From NCBI GenBank assembly GCA_905221605.1, contig CAJNDS010002260.1, forward strand, positions 197,001-261,000: a stretch of 64,000 nt of DNA, read 5' to 3'. Every line of letters starts with the position of its first letter. The first letter of the stretch is position 1. The translations under genes and the position numbers were made by a program. The notes under the pieces are model-generated. The model was not told the origin of the DNA and ran no database searches. It saw only the letters and a program-made list of their open reading frames with translations. The stretch comes from Symbiodinium natans. Lineage: Eukaryota; Sar; Dinophyceae; Suessiales; Symbiodiniaceae. Below are positions 31,911-43,500 of the stretch, piece by piece.

Positions 31911-33790
31911 AATCGCGCTGAACTACTAGATACCCCACGGACTCAGTACTCGAGGTCGTCAATGAAGTCCCGGTTCACAAGGAAGCACAGAGCTTGTGGG
32001 GGAGTCGCAAATTGCGACGTTGCCAGATTCTCAAAACCACCATCATGTAGCCACTGGTGCGACAGCGGTTATTCAAACCGAGGTCATCAGAAGAGGTTCG
32101 GATCACGTACTCGTTGTCAAGGACAGACAACCGACACTCAATGGCGAAAGGATGTTGCAAGTCAGACTCCCTAGGGGGGATGAGAGATGTGCATATGCCC
32201 CATGGTGGTCAGCCAGTAGGGACTTAACAGCGAGAACAATCAAGCAAGACCGGCCCAGGGCACTCCATGGTGGTCAGCCAGTGGAGTAGCTCCGAGCACA
32301 GGGTTTTCCGTCAACCTGGCATACAAGTGCCCACCCAGAAAGGTGCTCGCGCACGGCCAGAGGGGGGGCGAGAGTAGCTGCAGCTACCGATTCCACGGGG
32401 AGAGTCCACAGCGAGTCATCAAACCCTTAACGCCACAGGGTTGATAATGACAACGAGGAACCTCCCAGTCCAGGCATCTCACACAGGGCCACGCCACCTT
32501 GGCGCTGGCCTGCGCATCGGCACGCATCAGGTCCCTCCAAACCCAAACCCGCGAGGTACGTCGGTAAGGAGATGGGAGGGATCACATCACATTGGTGCCG
32601 AGGTGCAAGGATCTCCACGGTATTGCTACTTTGGTCCAATCAGAGCCTTCAGGTAACATCCACGCGGGCGGGGAGCCCACTTGCCCTGCCGCAGGCCAAG
32701 CTCAGACGAGGGTGACCCTCCAGAGTCACAAGAGGGCCAGGTTGTTCTAAAGTGGAGAATGGCTCCCTGCCAAGTCAGCGGGTGCATAACCTCCACGTAG
32801 AAGTGTCCACAGCCAGCGCGCCGAACTGCTAGGTCACCCTGTGCACTCAGTACTCGAAATCGTCGAAGAGGCCGGGAGCACACATGTAGCACCGAGTGCG
32901 GGGGTGCGTCGCAAGTTGCGACGTTGCCAGATTCACAAAATCACCATCATGCAGCCACCGATGCGAATACATTCAGCACCAGCCAAGGCCGTTCACGAGA
33001 AGGTGCACAAGTCCGCCATCACAGGCGGGGCATAGTCGTGCCTTGGCACGGGATGTTGCAGGTGTCAACCTTCTTGATCCGAAGTAGAAAGTTGCCCCAT
33101 GGTGGTCAGCCAGTGGGGACTTAACGGCAAGAACAAAGGGTAGGACCAGCCCAGAGCACTCCATGGTGGTCAGCCAGTGGAGCCTCTCCGAGCACAAGGC
33201 GCAACGTTCTTTGGACTCACAAGAGTCTCGTCCGACGGCCAAAGCAGGCTTGACTGCTTCGTTCCAATCAGAGCCATCAGGTGAACCCAAGTAGGCGGGG
33301 ACCCCACCTGCCCCGCAGGAAGCGGGAGAGTCCCCCAGTCGAAACTTCGCACTCAAGGCCAAGCAACTATCTCCTTGGTCGGTGAGGGTTGAGGGTTCAA
33401 TAACCAGAATCAGACCCTCCATGCCCAAACCGACGGACGTCGGCGAGGAGATGTGAGGGCTCACATTCACGCTTGGCCACCTACCGTTGGGGAGGTAGTC
33501 AAGTATGGCTGCTTTGACGCAAGCAGAGATATACACCCAAGCAGGCAGGGAACCCCGCAGCAACCCAAGCACAGGCGAGAATGGCTCTCGTGAAGGTCCA
33601 CAGGTGCTCGATGGCACATTGCCAGGGATGTGGAAACCTGATCTCCGTTGAAGTGTCCACAACCCAGAAGCAGCATCCCCTAGCTGGTCTCTCCCAATTG
33701 GTATGACGCCGTTGTACGACAAGGGGGTGTCACCGTCCAGACGAGAGATGGTCAACACTCGAGTCCAAGTGGTTCACACACGGTCGCAGC
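31911..33790. repeat. diverged ~0.9 kb direct duplication
   Basis: Blocks recur at an offset of about 895-905 bp. Examples are CAGTACTCGA near 31944 and 32848, GCGACGTTGCCAGATTC near 32014 and 32918, and paired CATGGTGGTCAGCCAGT at 32201/32266 and 33098/33162. Other blocks (CCAATCAGAGCC, GAGATGTGAGGGCTCACAT) recur at different offsets, so the region is rearranged. A further GAGATGTGAGGGCTCACATC lies near 34100. No coding potential is recognised. Confidence 0.6.
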
Positions 33791-33983
33791 ACATAGAAGC
33801 AGGCAACCGGCCCACCTAGAGGGGGCAGAGGAAAGGAAGATTGGCCGTTTTACCAATGACAAAGCTGGAACATCCAAGCAGGACCGGGCCAGAGTAGTCC
33901 GTGGCAGATGGCCAGTGGAGCAACCACGAAAGAAAGGCCCCCCGTTCCCACAGGCACACCGCGGGGCCGACACAGAAGGGTGT

Positions 33984-35336
33984 TCACAGCTGCAAGCTGT
34001 AAGCACACAAAAGACAAGCACGATCCAATCCGTGGCATAGACCACGAGAGGGTTGCCAACCAAGAATATCCCGAGGTAGTCTTGCGGCATGTATCGGCGA
34101 GGAGATGTGAGGGCTCACATCACTCTGGGCAGCATGCCATGAAAGGACGCAATGGCGCGTTCGCATGGCGTCAGTAGGAGCCCTCAGATGACACTGTCTA
34201 TTGCCAGAAGCCATCCCAGTCCGGACGCCGGGAACGATGGCCATCTGAGGTGGTATGGGAACGCGTCGCGATCTTCCAGCGGGCTGTCTGTGGTCGCCAA
34301 TCATGACATCGAGTGCATGCTTGATGTGCGCCAGAATGGTGTTGGAACCCGGTGTGCCCAATTGCTGGGCTTCATCTCGGAGGAGCAACTCAACATCCTT
34401 TAGACGGTAAATGAGCTGCGAGTAGGGAAAGCTAAGCCTTGCCACAATCGTACCATGTGTCGTGGCTACAAGTAGCCTCCGGTACAAATCGTGCACATCA
34501 AAAGGGAGCTTATGTGTGTCCTTCTCCTTGTTACCCGGTATGCGAACGATGCGGCTGCGAACAAATTCATTGCTAGCAGTCGTGAGCCTATCAACCGCTT
34601 CGACATAGGCCCGAACCGATTCATTGCCATGAGCGGTGTACAGGGTGAGCCGCCAAAAGGTATCACAGAGGCACGTAAGGAAGGCGGGACCAACCGCGAG
34701 CGCAAAGATGCTGGCTCGAGTCCTCGGATCGTGCTCGTTGCTCAACGAGTCATGGGACAGGCGTAGACACTCCGCATGCCACAGCGCAGGAGTCCGGGCG
34801 TCCTCCTGGCCGGGCAGCGGAGAGTCAGGCAGCGTAGCTAACACGCCACTCAGCAGCGTCGGCGTCCATTCTTGCGATAGGATTGTTCCTCCGCAAGCCA
34901 AAGGTTGAGGAAGCTTTGCAAGGGGTTGGAAGCCCCTGGACCCGCAGTAAGCGATGCCTGCGCAGCTTGCGTTTCGTGCTTGCCTCTGAACTTGGCAGAC
35001 CTCCGAGTGAATGAGCTGTGCCCATGCGTCGTGCCAGTTCCCTCTCACCACTAGCCCGAGAAGGAGGACAAGCGCTAAATCTGTGAGAAAGCCCGGCAAC
35101 CACTGTGGCTGCCGGATGGCATCAAGAGGCGAGTCTTCTAGAGGAACGCCCAATGCACGAGCGGACGGGCGACCAATGGAGGAGGCTGCAGGTTCTCCAT
35201 GCCAAGGGGCTCTTGCAATGCCATGGCGAAGAAGAGGCAGCCTACCCAATTGATGGGGCAAGGTAGAGGAAGACTGGGCAGCCTTGCCTGAGAGCCGTGC
35301 CGTCCAGCGCTGGGGAAAAACCACAGTGTACTGCAT
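33984..35336 (-). CDS. hypothetical ORF, 450 codons, no recognised domain
   Basis: The first ATG is at 35336. The central part has protein-like composition (AYVEAVDRLTTASNEFVRSR, LPFDVHDLYRRLL, YSQLIYRLKDVELLLRDEAQ) suggesting helices. The N- and C-terminal parts look like translated repeat DNA; the last 50 codons overlap the repeat block near 34100. I do not recognise a family. It could be a degenerate retroelement ORF or chance. Confidence 0.25.
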   Translation of the reverse strand: MQYTVVFPQRWTARLSGKAAQSSSTLPHQLGRLPLLRHGIARAPWHGEPAASSIGRPSARALGVPLEDSPLDAIRQPQWLPGFLTDLALVLLLGLVVRGNWHDAWAQLIHSEVCQVQRQARNASCAGIAYCGSRGFQPLAKLPQPLACGGTILSQEWTPTLLSGVLATLPDSPLPGQEDARTPALWHAECLRLSHDSLSNEHDPRTRASIFALAVGPAFLTCLCDTFWRLTLYTAHGNESVRAYVEAVDRLTTASNEFVRSRIVRIPGNKEKDTHKLPFDVHDLYRRLLVATTHGTIVARLSFPYSQLIYRLKDVELLLRDEAQQLGTPGSNTILAHIKHALDVMIGDHRQPAGRSRRVPIPPQMAIVPGVRTGMASGNRQCHLRAPTDAMRTRHCVLSWHAAQSDVSPHISSPIHAARLPRDILGWQPSRGLCHGLDRACLLCAYSLQL

Positions 35337-35371
35337 GAATGTTTTCAAAACTTTAAGGTTCAGGAATCAAG

Positions 35372-35411
35372 GTACTACACGCTGTTTTTCCGCATTTTTT
35401 GAGTGTAGTAC
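35372..35411. repeat. 9-bp inverted repeat with T-rich loop
   Basis: GTACTACAC (35372-35380) and GTGTAGTAC (35403-35411) are separated by 22 nt containing two T-runs. Could be a small hairpin; no function can be assigned. Confidence 0.5.
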
Positions 35412-35788
35412 TTGTGTACAGGTCTACTACATGCGCGTCTTTCAAATACTCAAGTAAGGCCTCACAATCCCATCCCCTTCAACGCTCAAAACCTCATCAG
35501 GACCTTCCAGAGACTTTTTCCAACTTTTGCGGGCTGCCCGTTGGAAAAAGTATTGAAAAACGTGGTATCGCGTGGGTCCACATTCAGAACAGACAAACGA
35601 CGAGAAAGGACGCAAGCTTCAAAAGTGTGTTCAAAGCAAACATGTTTGGGTTGGACGCAAAGATAGTGAGTCGCTTAAAACTGTTGGTAATAGCGTTATA
35701 ACGGAATAGGTAATGCACATGACAAGCTAAATTGCAACTGCGGGGGCACTCAAATGTGTTCTTCTTGTGTCGTTCTGTCACCATTAAG

Positions 35789-36145
35789 AGCACTGAGCCG
35801 AGTGAAGAGAGAGAATCATTGACTTCTCAACTTTGAGAGCTCCAGAAGGTCTAGTGTCGCCCCCAAACCTGTGAGATTCAGTCTTACAAGTCGATTGTTC
35901 AGGATCTTTGATGCTGATTGGAACATTGTCAGCCTCTGTTCCTCCACATCCATCCTCGTGGTGCAGATGATGTGATTGTCGACAGAATGATGGAAGTCAC
36001 ACCCCACATGATGACAGAGAGTGAGTCAAGCATTGAAGGTCAGAGTGAACTAGTGCCGAACCCAACTGGCATTGGGATTGACCGCTTGTCTGATTTCCAC
36101 ATACAGTCAGGCATTGTCGACAGGAGTTGGATTTTGTTCTCTGGC
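35789..36145 (+). pseudogene. fragment of a Copia-1-family gag-protease region
   Basis: The plus strand matches the Copia-1 coding strand around 26725-27085, including EGQSELVPNPTGIGIDRLSD and FHIQSGIVDRSWILF. There are several small deletions; one removes the catalytic aspartate codon of the protease (F-S-G-A-S instead of F-D-S-G-A-S). No LTR is attached. Opposite orientation to Copia-1, so it is a relic of a separate copy. Confidence 0.8.
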
Positions 36146-36350
36146 GCATCAGTGCAAAGAATGTCACACAACAACAAGCTTGCTCCCAACTTCCCCTGAC
36201 TCAGCTCCCTCAGCAGTATAACATGATCAATGGTAACAACTTTCCAAATCAGTCAAGACAACAGCATGACAATACAGGAATGCCGCATGACTCTGGATAA
36301 CGACCGATGTACTAGGCCGCCGTTCGTTCCGTATTCGCACAAGGTCAGCG
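36146..36350. other. possible 3' end of the LINE
   Basis: About 200 bp between the copia fragment and the LINE ORF3 stop. No poly-A/T tail is visible, so the LINE 3' terminus is not defined. Confidence 0.3.
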
Positions 36351-37088
36351 TTAGATGTCACTATCCGAATGCCGATTGTCCTCAAGCAGATGCATGGTCT
36401 CTTCATCTAAATGCTCGAGAATGTCGGTAGCAATACGTTCATCGAGAAAGCACGCTACCCACTCCAGAATGACGGCATTATCATTGGGGACGGCATCGGA
36501 CATCGCTTGCAAAAGCAAATTGACTTTATCGGCAGTGAAACGCCATGCAAGCAAAAGATGCTGCTCCAAATGCGCTTTTGTGAGGTAAATTGGAAAATCT
36601 TCCTGGCGATGCACAATGATTGGCCTGGCCCAGGCTAAAAGGGCATTCTGCTGTGGTCCAGGCGGACGCCTGAACATAGCCAGTAACGCCCCGTACTCCT
36701 GGGCAAGCTCGTTCCTCAAATCCTGGGAAAGATCTCGAAGGTGGTGTGCAAGCCAGGCACGATGACCTCCAACAGAGTGCGCGAGTTCGGCCGCAGCAAC
36801 CATGGCGAGGGTCCGTTGATTAGGACGTCCTTGGGCTGCCGAGGCATCGCGGATTCCTTGCAGTGCGAGGAGCTTGGTGAGCGATATCCAGCCAGCACTA
36901 CAAGTGTGGCCGTGGCCTTCGAGGATGGGCTCGCTGGAAAAGATCTCCGGGTGTTCGTAAGGGTAACATCTTTCCCAGTCACTGTCGCCATCTCCATTGA
37001 CAGCAGTGTAAAGGCTGCCACCCAGATTTTCGACAATCTCGTGAATGATCAGTGGATTACCAAAGGAGACGCCTCGATATGAACGATC
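36351..37088 (-). CDS. LINE ORF3 (C-terminal part), unknown function
   Basis: About 245 codons ending at 36351, continuing in frame from the 57 codons at 46720-46550 once Copia-2 is removed (about 302 codons in all). The protein is mostly helical by composition, with an acidic His/Asp-rich end (HLLEDNRHSDSDI). No motif is recognised. It follows the ORF2 stop by about 90 nt on the same strand, so it could be a third LINE ORF or a separate short gene. Confidence 0.4.
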   Translation of the reverse strand, partial: DRSYRGVSFGNPLIIHEIVENLGGSLYTAVNGDGDSDWERCYPYEHPEIFSSEPILEGHGHTCSAGWISLTKLLALQGIRDASAAQGRPNQRTLAMVAAAELAHSVGGHRAWLAHHLRDLSQDLRNELAQEYGALLAMFRRPPGPQQNALLAWARPIIVHRQEDFPIYLTKAHLEQHLLLAWRFTADKVNLLLQAMSDAVPNDNAVILEWVACFLDERIATDILEHLDEETMHLLEDNRHSDSDI

Positions 37089-37409
37089 TGCAGATGAGTG
37101 AGAGCATGCAAAGCTGTCGCCATGGGAAACTTGTTTTTGCGCTTGACAACCACATGTGTTGTTCGGTAACTTTGAAACCCAAGGGAAGGCTACGAATGCG
37201 ATGTACCCTTGGCCACACACATGTTGTATAGAAAACAGACAGCAAGCAATGAGCAGAGACTCAACAGCTGACACAGCCTTTGGTGTGAAAAGTTTCGGAC
37301 TGTTCTTGCCGTGCCTCTTCGATGGTCGTTGCTGCATTTGGTGGAACGATACAGAGAAGATAAGCATGGCCCATCAGCCAAGCAGCCAGGATGATAATCT
37401 GGAAAATCA
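37089..37409 (+). repeat. Copia-2 5' LTR
   Basis: 321 bp, TG...CA ends, reading the same as 46224-46544. Expected to contain promoter and transcription start. Confidence 0.95.
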
Positions 37410-37423
37410 GGTTATGAGCGTCC
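37410..37423 (+). other. Copia-2 primer-binding site, half-tRNA (anticodon-loop) type
   Basis: GGTTATGAGCGTCC follows the LTR directly. It lacks the TGG start used when a tRNA 3' end primes. GGTTATGAGC is complementary to GCTCATAACC, an initiator tRNA-Met anticodon stem-loop. Drosophila copia is known to use a cleaved initiator tRNA-Met half with a GGTTATGGGC-like site. Confidence 0.55.
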
Positions 37424-37560
37424 AAGGCTCAGCTGCGCTGAACTCCGCCGTGATGATGAACGGAACGTCCGGCACCAGTGGTTACGGTGCAGTGAATTCG
37501 GCCCCAACTCCGCTACCTCCTCGAGACGATGAACAAGAAGTTCGCGAGTAGGGAACGGGG

Positions 37561-40500
37561 ATGATGAGTGGAACGGGAAATGATGGACCTGTGGGTTGTG
37601 AAGAATCGACTGGAGCATCGGCGGCTGGTCCCGAGATGGCATCAGTGCATGGACGGGCAGGGGCAAATCACCCTGCGGGCTATGACGCTGGCTTAGGGGA
37701 AGTGGCTGGTGACTCTGGAGCGGATTACTTCACGCCGAGGTCAAGGAGGTCTGCTGTGCAGTGGGGACCAATGTCTCAGTTTGAAGCTTTGCCGGCAGGT
37801 TTTTCATGGCTGTCACGAGTTGGGGCGAGGATCTTGGGGGCGGTCAACGCTGGAGATATGTTGCCGAGTCCTTTGGCGAGCCCTCCACGACCTCAGCTCC
37901 AGGCTTCGAGTTCGTCAACGCCTCAACGACCAAGGACAGTCGCAGCTGTCACTCCTCCGGCATCGTCGAGTGGCATGTCAGTTGAGATGGTGCAAGCGGA
38001 GGTGCAAAGACAGTTGGGCCCACTTCTGGATCGACTGGAGGCTGCGGAAAGCCGGAACCAGCAGCTTGAAGGCCAGTTGAGACAAAGGGCTTTGAATCCT
38101 CGAGACCGTGACCGCGAAGGTTTGGCGGTTATGCAGAGACCACAACAGGATTTGGGGCTTCAAGGTCCTCCACGTTCAGAACAAGCAGGTTCCGGAGGGC
38201 TTCGGGGTGGTCTCACAACGGTTGCTGAGGATAGCAGGCGGCAACGAGATCCTCTATATCTAGTAGAGCACGTAAGCAGTGGTGAACATCAAGGTGGTCT
38301 TGCTCCACTATCAGGACATGTTGGAGGGCAACAAGGTCATCCACGTTCAGAGCAAGCAGGTTCCGGAGGGCAACAAGGTCATCCACGTTCAGAGCAGGCA
38401 GGTTCCGGAGGGCAACAAGGTCATCCACGTTCAGAACAAGCAGGTTCCGGAGGGCTTCGGGGTGGTCTTGATCTCAGCTTAGAGGGCGTTGTTGTATCAC
38501 ATGGTCATCCACGTTCAGAACAAGCAGGTTCCGGAGGGCTTCGGGGTGGTCAGGAATATACAAACCACGACTCTAGAGAAGGACGTTCGCAGCGTGCTCT
38601 TGATGTGGGTGAGGGAGAAAATCATGGAGGGCAAGGCTTGTTGGGGTCCTTGTTTGGAAGACCGCGAGGAAGATCACCATCCCCTGTGCCGGATCCCATA
38701 GCATCTCAAACCGCCCCCATGATCGAGGCCATTGCGCGAGGAGTCCGACAATTACAAGAGCTGCAGGAGCGCCGCTTCCAAGAGGGTGGCACGTCGCCGG
38801 GAGGAACAGAAACGGTGAAGCCTGGCGTTCAGAGTTTGTTGGCGTTGCAACCTCCAGGAACCAGGGAGTCTCCCTTGATCTTTCAGGACTGGATTGAGGT
38901 GATCTCGACAGGAATGAAGGACCTCAGCGAGAACAGCGGAGCATGGTGGGAAGCTGTGTTACGAACAGTAGAAGGAACATATGCCAAGTGGTTGGGAGCA
39001 ACACAGCTGGAGCGCTTGACCATCGTGCCGGAGGATGCGGACTATGCGAGCAAGGGACGTTGGGCCAGGGTGAATGCGCGTGCGTGCCAGCTACTCCTCA
39101 CTGCGGTTCCAGAGAATGTGCGGGCGGACCTCATTGCAAGGAGATCAACGCAGGACATTACCCAGCTGGTCTTCAGACTGTATGTGACCTACCAGCCGGG
39201 TGGGTCGTCGGAAAGAGGTCACACGCTTGCCCAGCTGCAGAATCCACCAGTCGGGGCGTCTATTCAGGAGACGCTGGAAATCCTGCGAAGCTGGCCAAGA
39301 CATCTCCGTCGTTGCCATCAGTTGGGCATGAATACTCCGGACCCCACGGTGCTAGCCAAGGGGTTGGACAATGCCACCTCAAAGACCATCTCAGGGAGTG
39401 CTGACGCCCAGTTCCGCACGCAGTTGGTGAGAACAACCTTGAGGCTGGATGCTAAGCCCTCTTTGGAGAGCGTGGAGAACTACCAGCGTCACTTGCAGGC
39501 CGAGGTGGAACAACTGGCTTCGTCAGCAGGCGTGGAACCTACAGCAAAGTTGAGGGCGACTACCATGGGACAACAAACCCAGCCTTCGTCACCGTCATCC
39601 ACTACTCCAACAACAACGTCTGCGAAGGAAGGCCGAAATGAAGCTGCATGCCGGTACTTTGCGAAACCCTCCGGATGCCGAAGGGGAGAAAGATGTCCGT
39701 ATCGGCATGACCTTGCAGCGTTCCCGAAGGACCAGAGGATGAAGAAGTGTTTGGCATGTGGAGCTGAGGGTCACCGTGCTCGAGAGTGCCCAACCAAAAC
39801 TACCCGGAAACCTCTGGGTAAGGGAGAGGATGGAGCCGAACGTCAGGGTCAATCTATCTCACCGAAAGTGGCGGAAATCCAGGCGTGCGGGGCAACGATG
39901 AGCTCCTCAACGTCGACTATGACTACGGCGCCAACGACGACTCCTGCCTCAACATTGACGGCCTCGTCCTCGGGAATGTCGGATATTGGTCCAACAACAA
40001 CGCCAGGGGAGCCGGTTTGGACTCTGGACAACTTGATGCAAGCCGCGCAACAGGTCGTGATGGCAAAGAATGCGGGGGAAAGAGACGTGATCAAGATCAA
40101 TGCGATTCAGGTCTCGAGCCCGGACACCGGTAAGAGGGGCCCGAGGATGTCACCCTTAGCCCTCGCCGATACTGGCGCAACGCATCCCCTTCGACGACCC
40201 CATGATGAAGAGGAATGGAAACAGAGCACGCCGGTGAATGTCCTCTTAGCAGGAGGGGAACAAGTGAGCATGAGGATGAATAGCCTGGGAACCCTCTTGA
40301 TGCAGGAGGAGAATAAGACCCAAGATGCCATCTCCAATGCCATCGTCCCTGTTGGTGAGCTGGTCAAAACTTTGGGATACCGATTCGAGTGGGGACCAAA
40401 CAGCTGCCACCTTGTGAATCCAGATGGGGGCATTGTGCGGATGTCAACCACGGACGGATGCCCTCACCTCACGGAAGCTAAAGCCCTGGAGCTGATTGCG

Positions 40501-43500
40501 AAGATCGAGAAGAAGAAGTTGGACCAGTTTACGGAGGCAGGGTCCTGGTTCGACTACTTGTGTGAATCGATTCTTGAGAACACCAGCATGGAGCGGAAGG
40601 CCATTGCCGCGTCGCCTTTCTTCAAGGATGTGCCAGACGAGGTTTTGAAGGACCTGGCCGTAGACACGAAGGAGGAGAGCGGTTGGGAAATTCTGAAGGG
40701 CCTCACTTTCTTGAATCGACGACAGAGGAGGAGGCTGTGGTTGTCCAAAGGCTGGGTGGTTCACCTGTTCGCTGGAAAGAAGAAGAAGGAGGTCTTCGAG
40801 TGGATGAATGGTGGCGATAAGACCCTGCTGGAGTTGGACATCGAGCGATCACAAGGCCATAATCTCCTTGACCCACAGCTGTGGAAAGCGTTATCCTGGG
40901 GGGCTTCACAAGGGAAGATCGTCGCACTTCTAGGAGGGCCGCCCTGCAGAACTTTCAGTCGGTTGCGTTTCCGAGAGAATGGACCAAGCCCGGTGAGAAC
41001 AAGGTCCAACCCATATGGATGGGAGGGACAGACTCGTGATCAGCGGGAACAAGTGATCAAGGACTCCAAGCTGTTCGCCCGCATGCTGTGGCTTCATGCA
41101 AAGGCTACGGCAGGCCGGCTTCGTGTTCCTGGACGAAGAATGTCAGCGACAATGGTGGCGTTCGTTCTGGAGCAACCTCAAGACCCACAAGGGTATCTTC
41201 CCAATTCGGATCCACACTGGAGTGAGTTGCCTTCTTTTTGGGACACGGAGATGTGGAAGAGATATTCCGAGGAGGCAGGGTTTGTGGAGGTGAGCTTCGA
41301 ACAGGGAGCCTTTGGTCACAAAACTTGCAAGCCGACCACCTTGGGAACCAACCTGCTAGCTCTGACGCTGTTGCGAGGTGCAAAGGCATCGCAAGACCTG
41401 AAGCCTTTCAATGGACCTTCGGAAGAACTCGCCGAGTGGGCTCCAGGACTATGTGTGGCAATATCTCTGGCATTGCGGGAATGGTTGGTAACTCCAACGT
41501 TGACTACCATGACGGTGTCCCAGTGGAAGGAACATGTTGCACGGGGTCACTTGCCGCCACGGCGCGACTGCATGTATTGCAACATGTATGGCGCCAGTGG
41601 TCGTCCTCACCGACGAATAGCTCATCCGGAGATGTTCACCTTGTCTTCGGATTTATCTGGCCCGCATGACCCTGGGCTGAACCACAATGCGCGGAGCCCT
41701 TTCTACAAGCCATTCAAAAACCTCCTTGTCTGCAAGTACCGTTTTCCAGTATCCTTCGCAACGGGGCAATGGGAAGAGACTGCGGATGATGGCGAGGTGG
41801 CGATGGATGAGGACCCGTTTGACGCCGGAAAGGAACAGGAGGCAGAGCTTGAGGACTATGCCCCAACCGACATAGAGGAAGAGGCCCAAGCCAATCTCGG
41901 GAAGGAAGACATCGCTAAGCTCCTTGACGGACAGGAAGTGCACGAGATCAACGACGCCGGCGAGGACAAGGAAGATAGTGATGAAGACCTTGGTGAAGCG
42001 CCAGAGAAAAAGGCGGGGGGCAATCCACAAATGAGAGAAGGAGATACAGAAGCCCCGAAGTCCACCTACCTTGTCTTCGCTACTCCGCTCACGACTGGCA
42101 CATCAGCTGAGATTCTGGAAGCGCTTCAGGATGTCATCACGTACCTGAGACACCACAACCTCCCTGTGCTACGACATCATTCGGATAAGGCCTCGGCGTT
42201 TCAGGGCAAGGCGATTCGGATGTACTTGAAGAACCAATCAATAAGAGTCACCACATCCGAGCCGGGGATCCCGCAGTCAAATGGCGCGATAGAGCAGACA
42301 GTTCGGTGGGTGAAGCAGAGGGCGAGGACGCTCCTTGGAGCCGCAGGGGTATCGAAGAAGTTGTGGCCTCAAGCTGCGGCAACGGCGGCGGCAATGCAAC
42401 GAGCTCAAACTTTGGGCTTCTTGACGAAATTGGTGGCGCCTTTCGGAACGAGGGTCATGGTGAAGAAGAGGCACTATGACGTGGACCCAAAGGAGAAGAA
42501 GAAGACGAAGGATTCCTCTGGTGTGAAGTGGGAAGAAGGGCGATATGTTGGCCTCTCGGACTATGTGCAAGGTGGCCACCTGATCTACCACGAGGGAAGA
42601 AACAACTTCATCCACACCATGAATGTGCGAGCTGGATTGCATGATCCGGGACCCCCTGATGGTTTGTTGGAAGCGGATCCGAGTCCCCCTCCTCCGAGAA
42701 GATTGACGAGGAAGACCCACATTGGATTTGAGGAGGAGCCTCCACGTGAACGAGCTGTAGCCGTGATGGATGAGGAGTATCAGAAAAACAAGACGCTGCC
42801 AAAGTTTGTAGACAGCGAGCAACGAGCAACAGCATGCTTGCTACAATGGGACCTGGAGGAAGCGATAAAGATCTTGAAAGAAGAGGCGAGCTATGACATC
42901 CTGAAGTTTGGACTTTTCAGGCGAGGTGGAATTGTGGGTTTCCATAGATCAACTTCGGAGAGGTCATCGTTGGCGAGGCTGGCGGCAAGGGCGTTGTTGG
43001 AGATGTGTCCGGAGGCGGAGTTTACATCGCTCTATGTGTCAAGCCAAAACGAAAGAAACCTACATCGAGACTCACAAAACCAGCCCTTCACGAAGAACTA
43101 TGCGGTGGTCATCTGCCCGCCAAAGTCAGGAGGGCAATTGTGGGTCGAGCTGCAAGATGGAGATACTGTTCGTGGGCACATCATTGCAGCAGATGATGGA
43201 AAGGGAACATATTACGGCTGTGCCCACCCGATGAGAGAGCGCGAAGCCCGGATGGTGGATCCATTTAGGAGACATTGGGTGATGCCGTGGAAGGGGTCCA
43301 GAACCGTATTGGTGGGTTACACGGTGAACACGCTTCGAGGATTGAGTAGACAAGTCAGCGAAATGTTGCGCAGCCTTGGATTTGTGCCCCCTCCAGTGGT
43401 GAGAACGTTAGAAGATGATGATCCGGAAGTGGTTATGGCGAGCATCCGTGAAGGAGTGGAAAGAGACCATGATGTGGAGCCGGAAGATGAGGAGGTGAAG

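Noticed and set aside
36351-37367. single 338-codon minus-strand ORF across the left Copia-2 LTR
   Set aside because: The part beyond 37088 is LTR sequence; the true frame continues at 46550 after removal of Copia-2.
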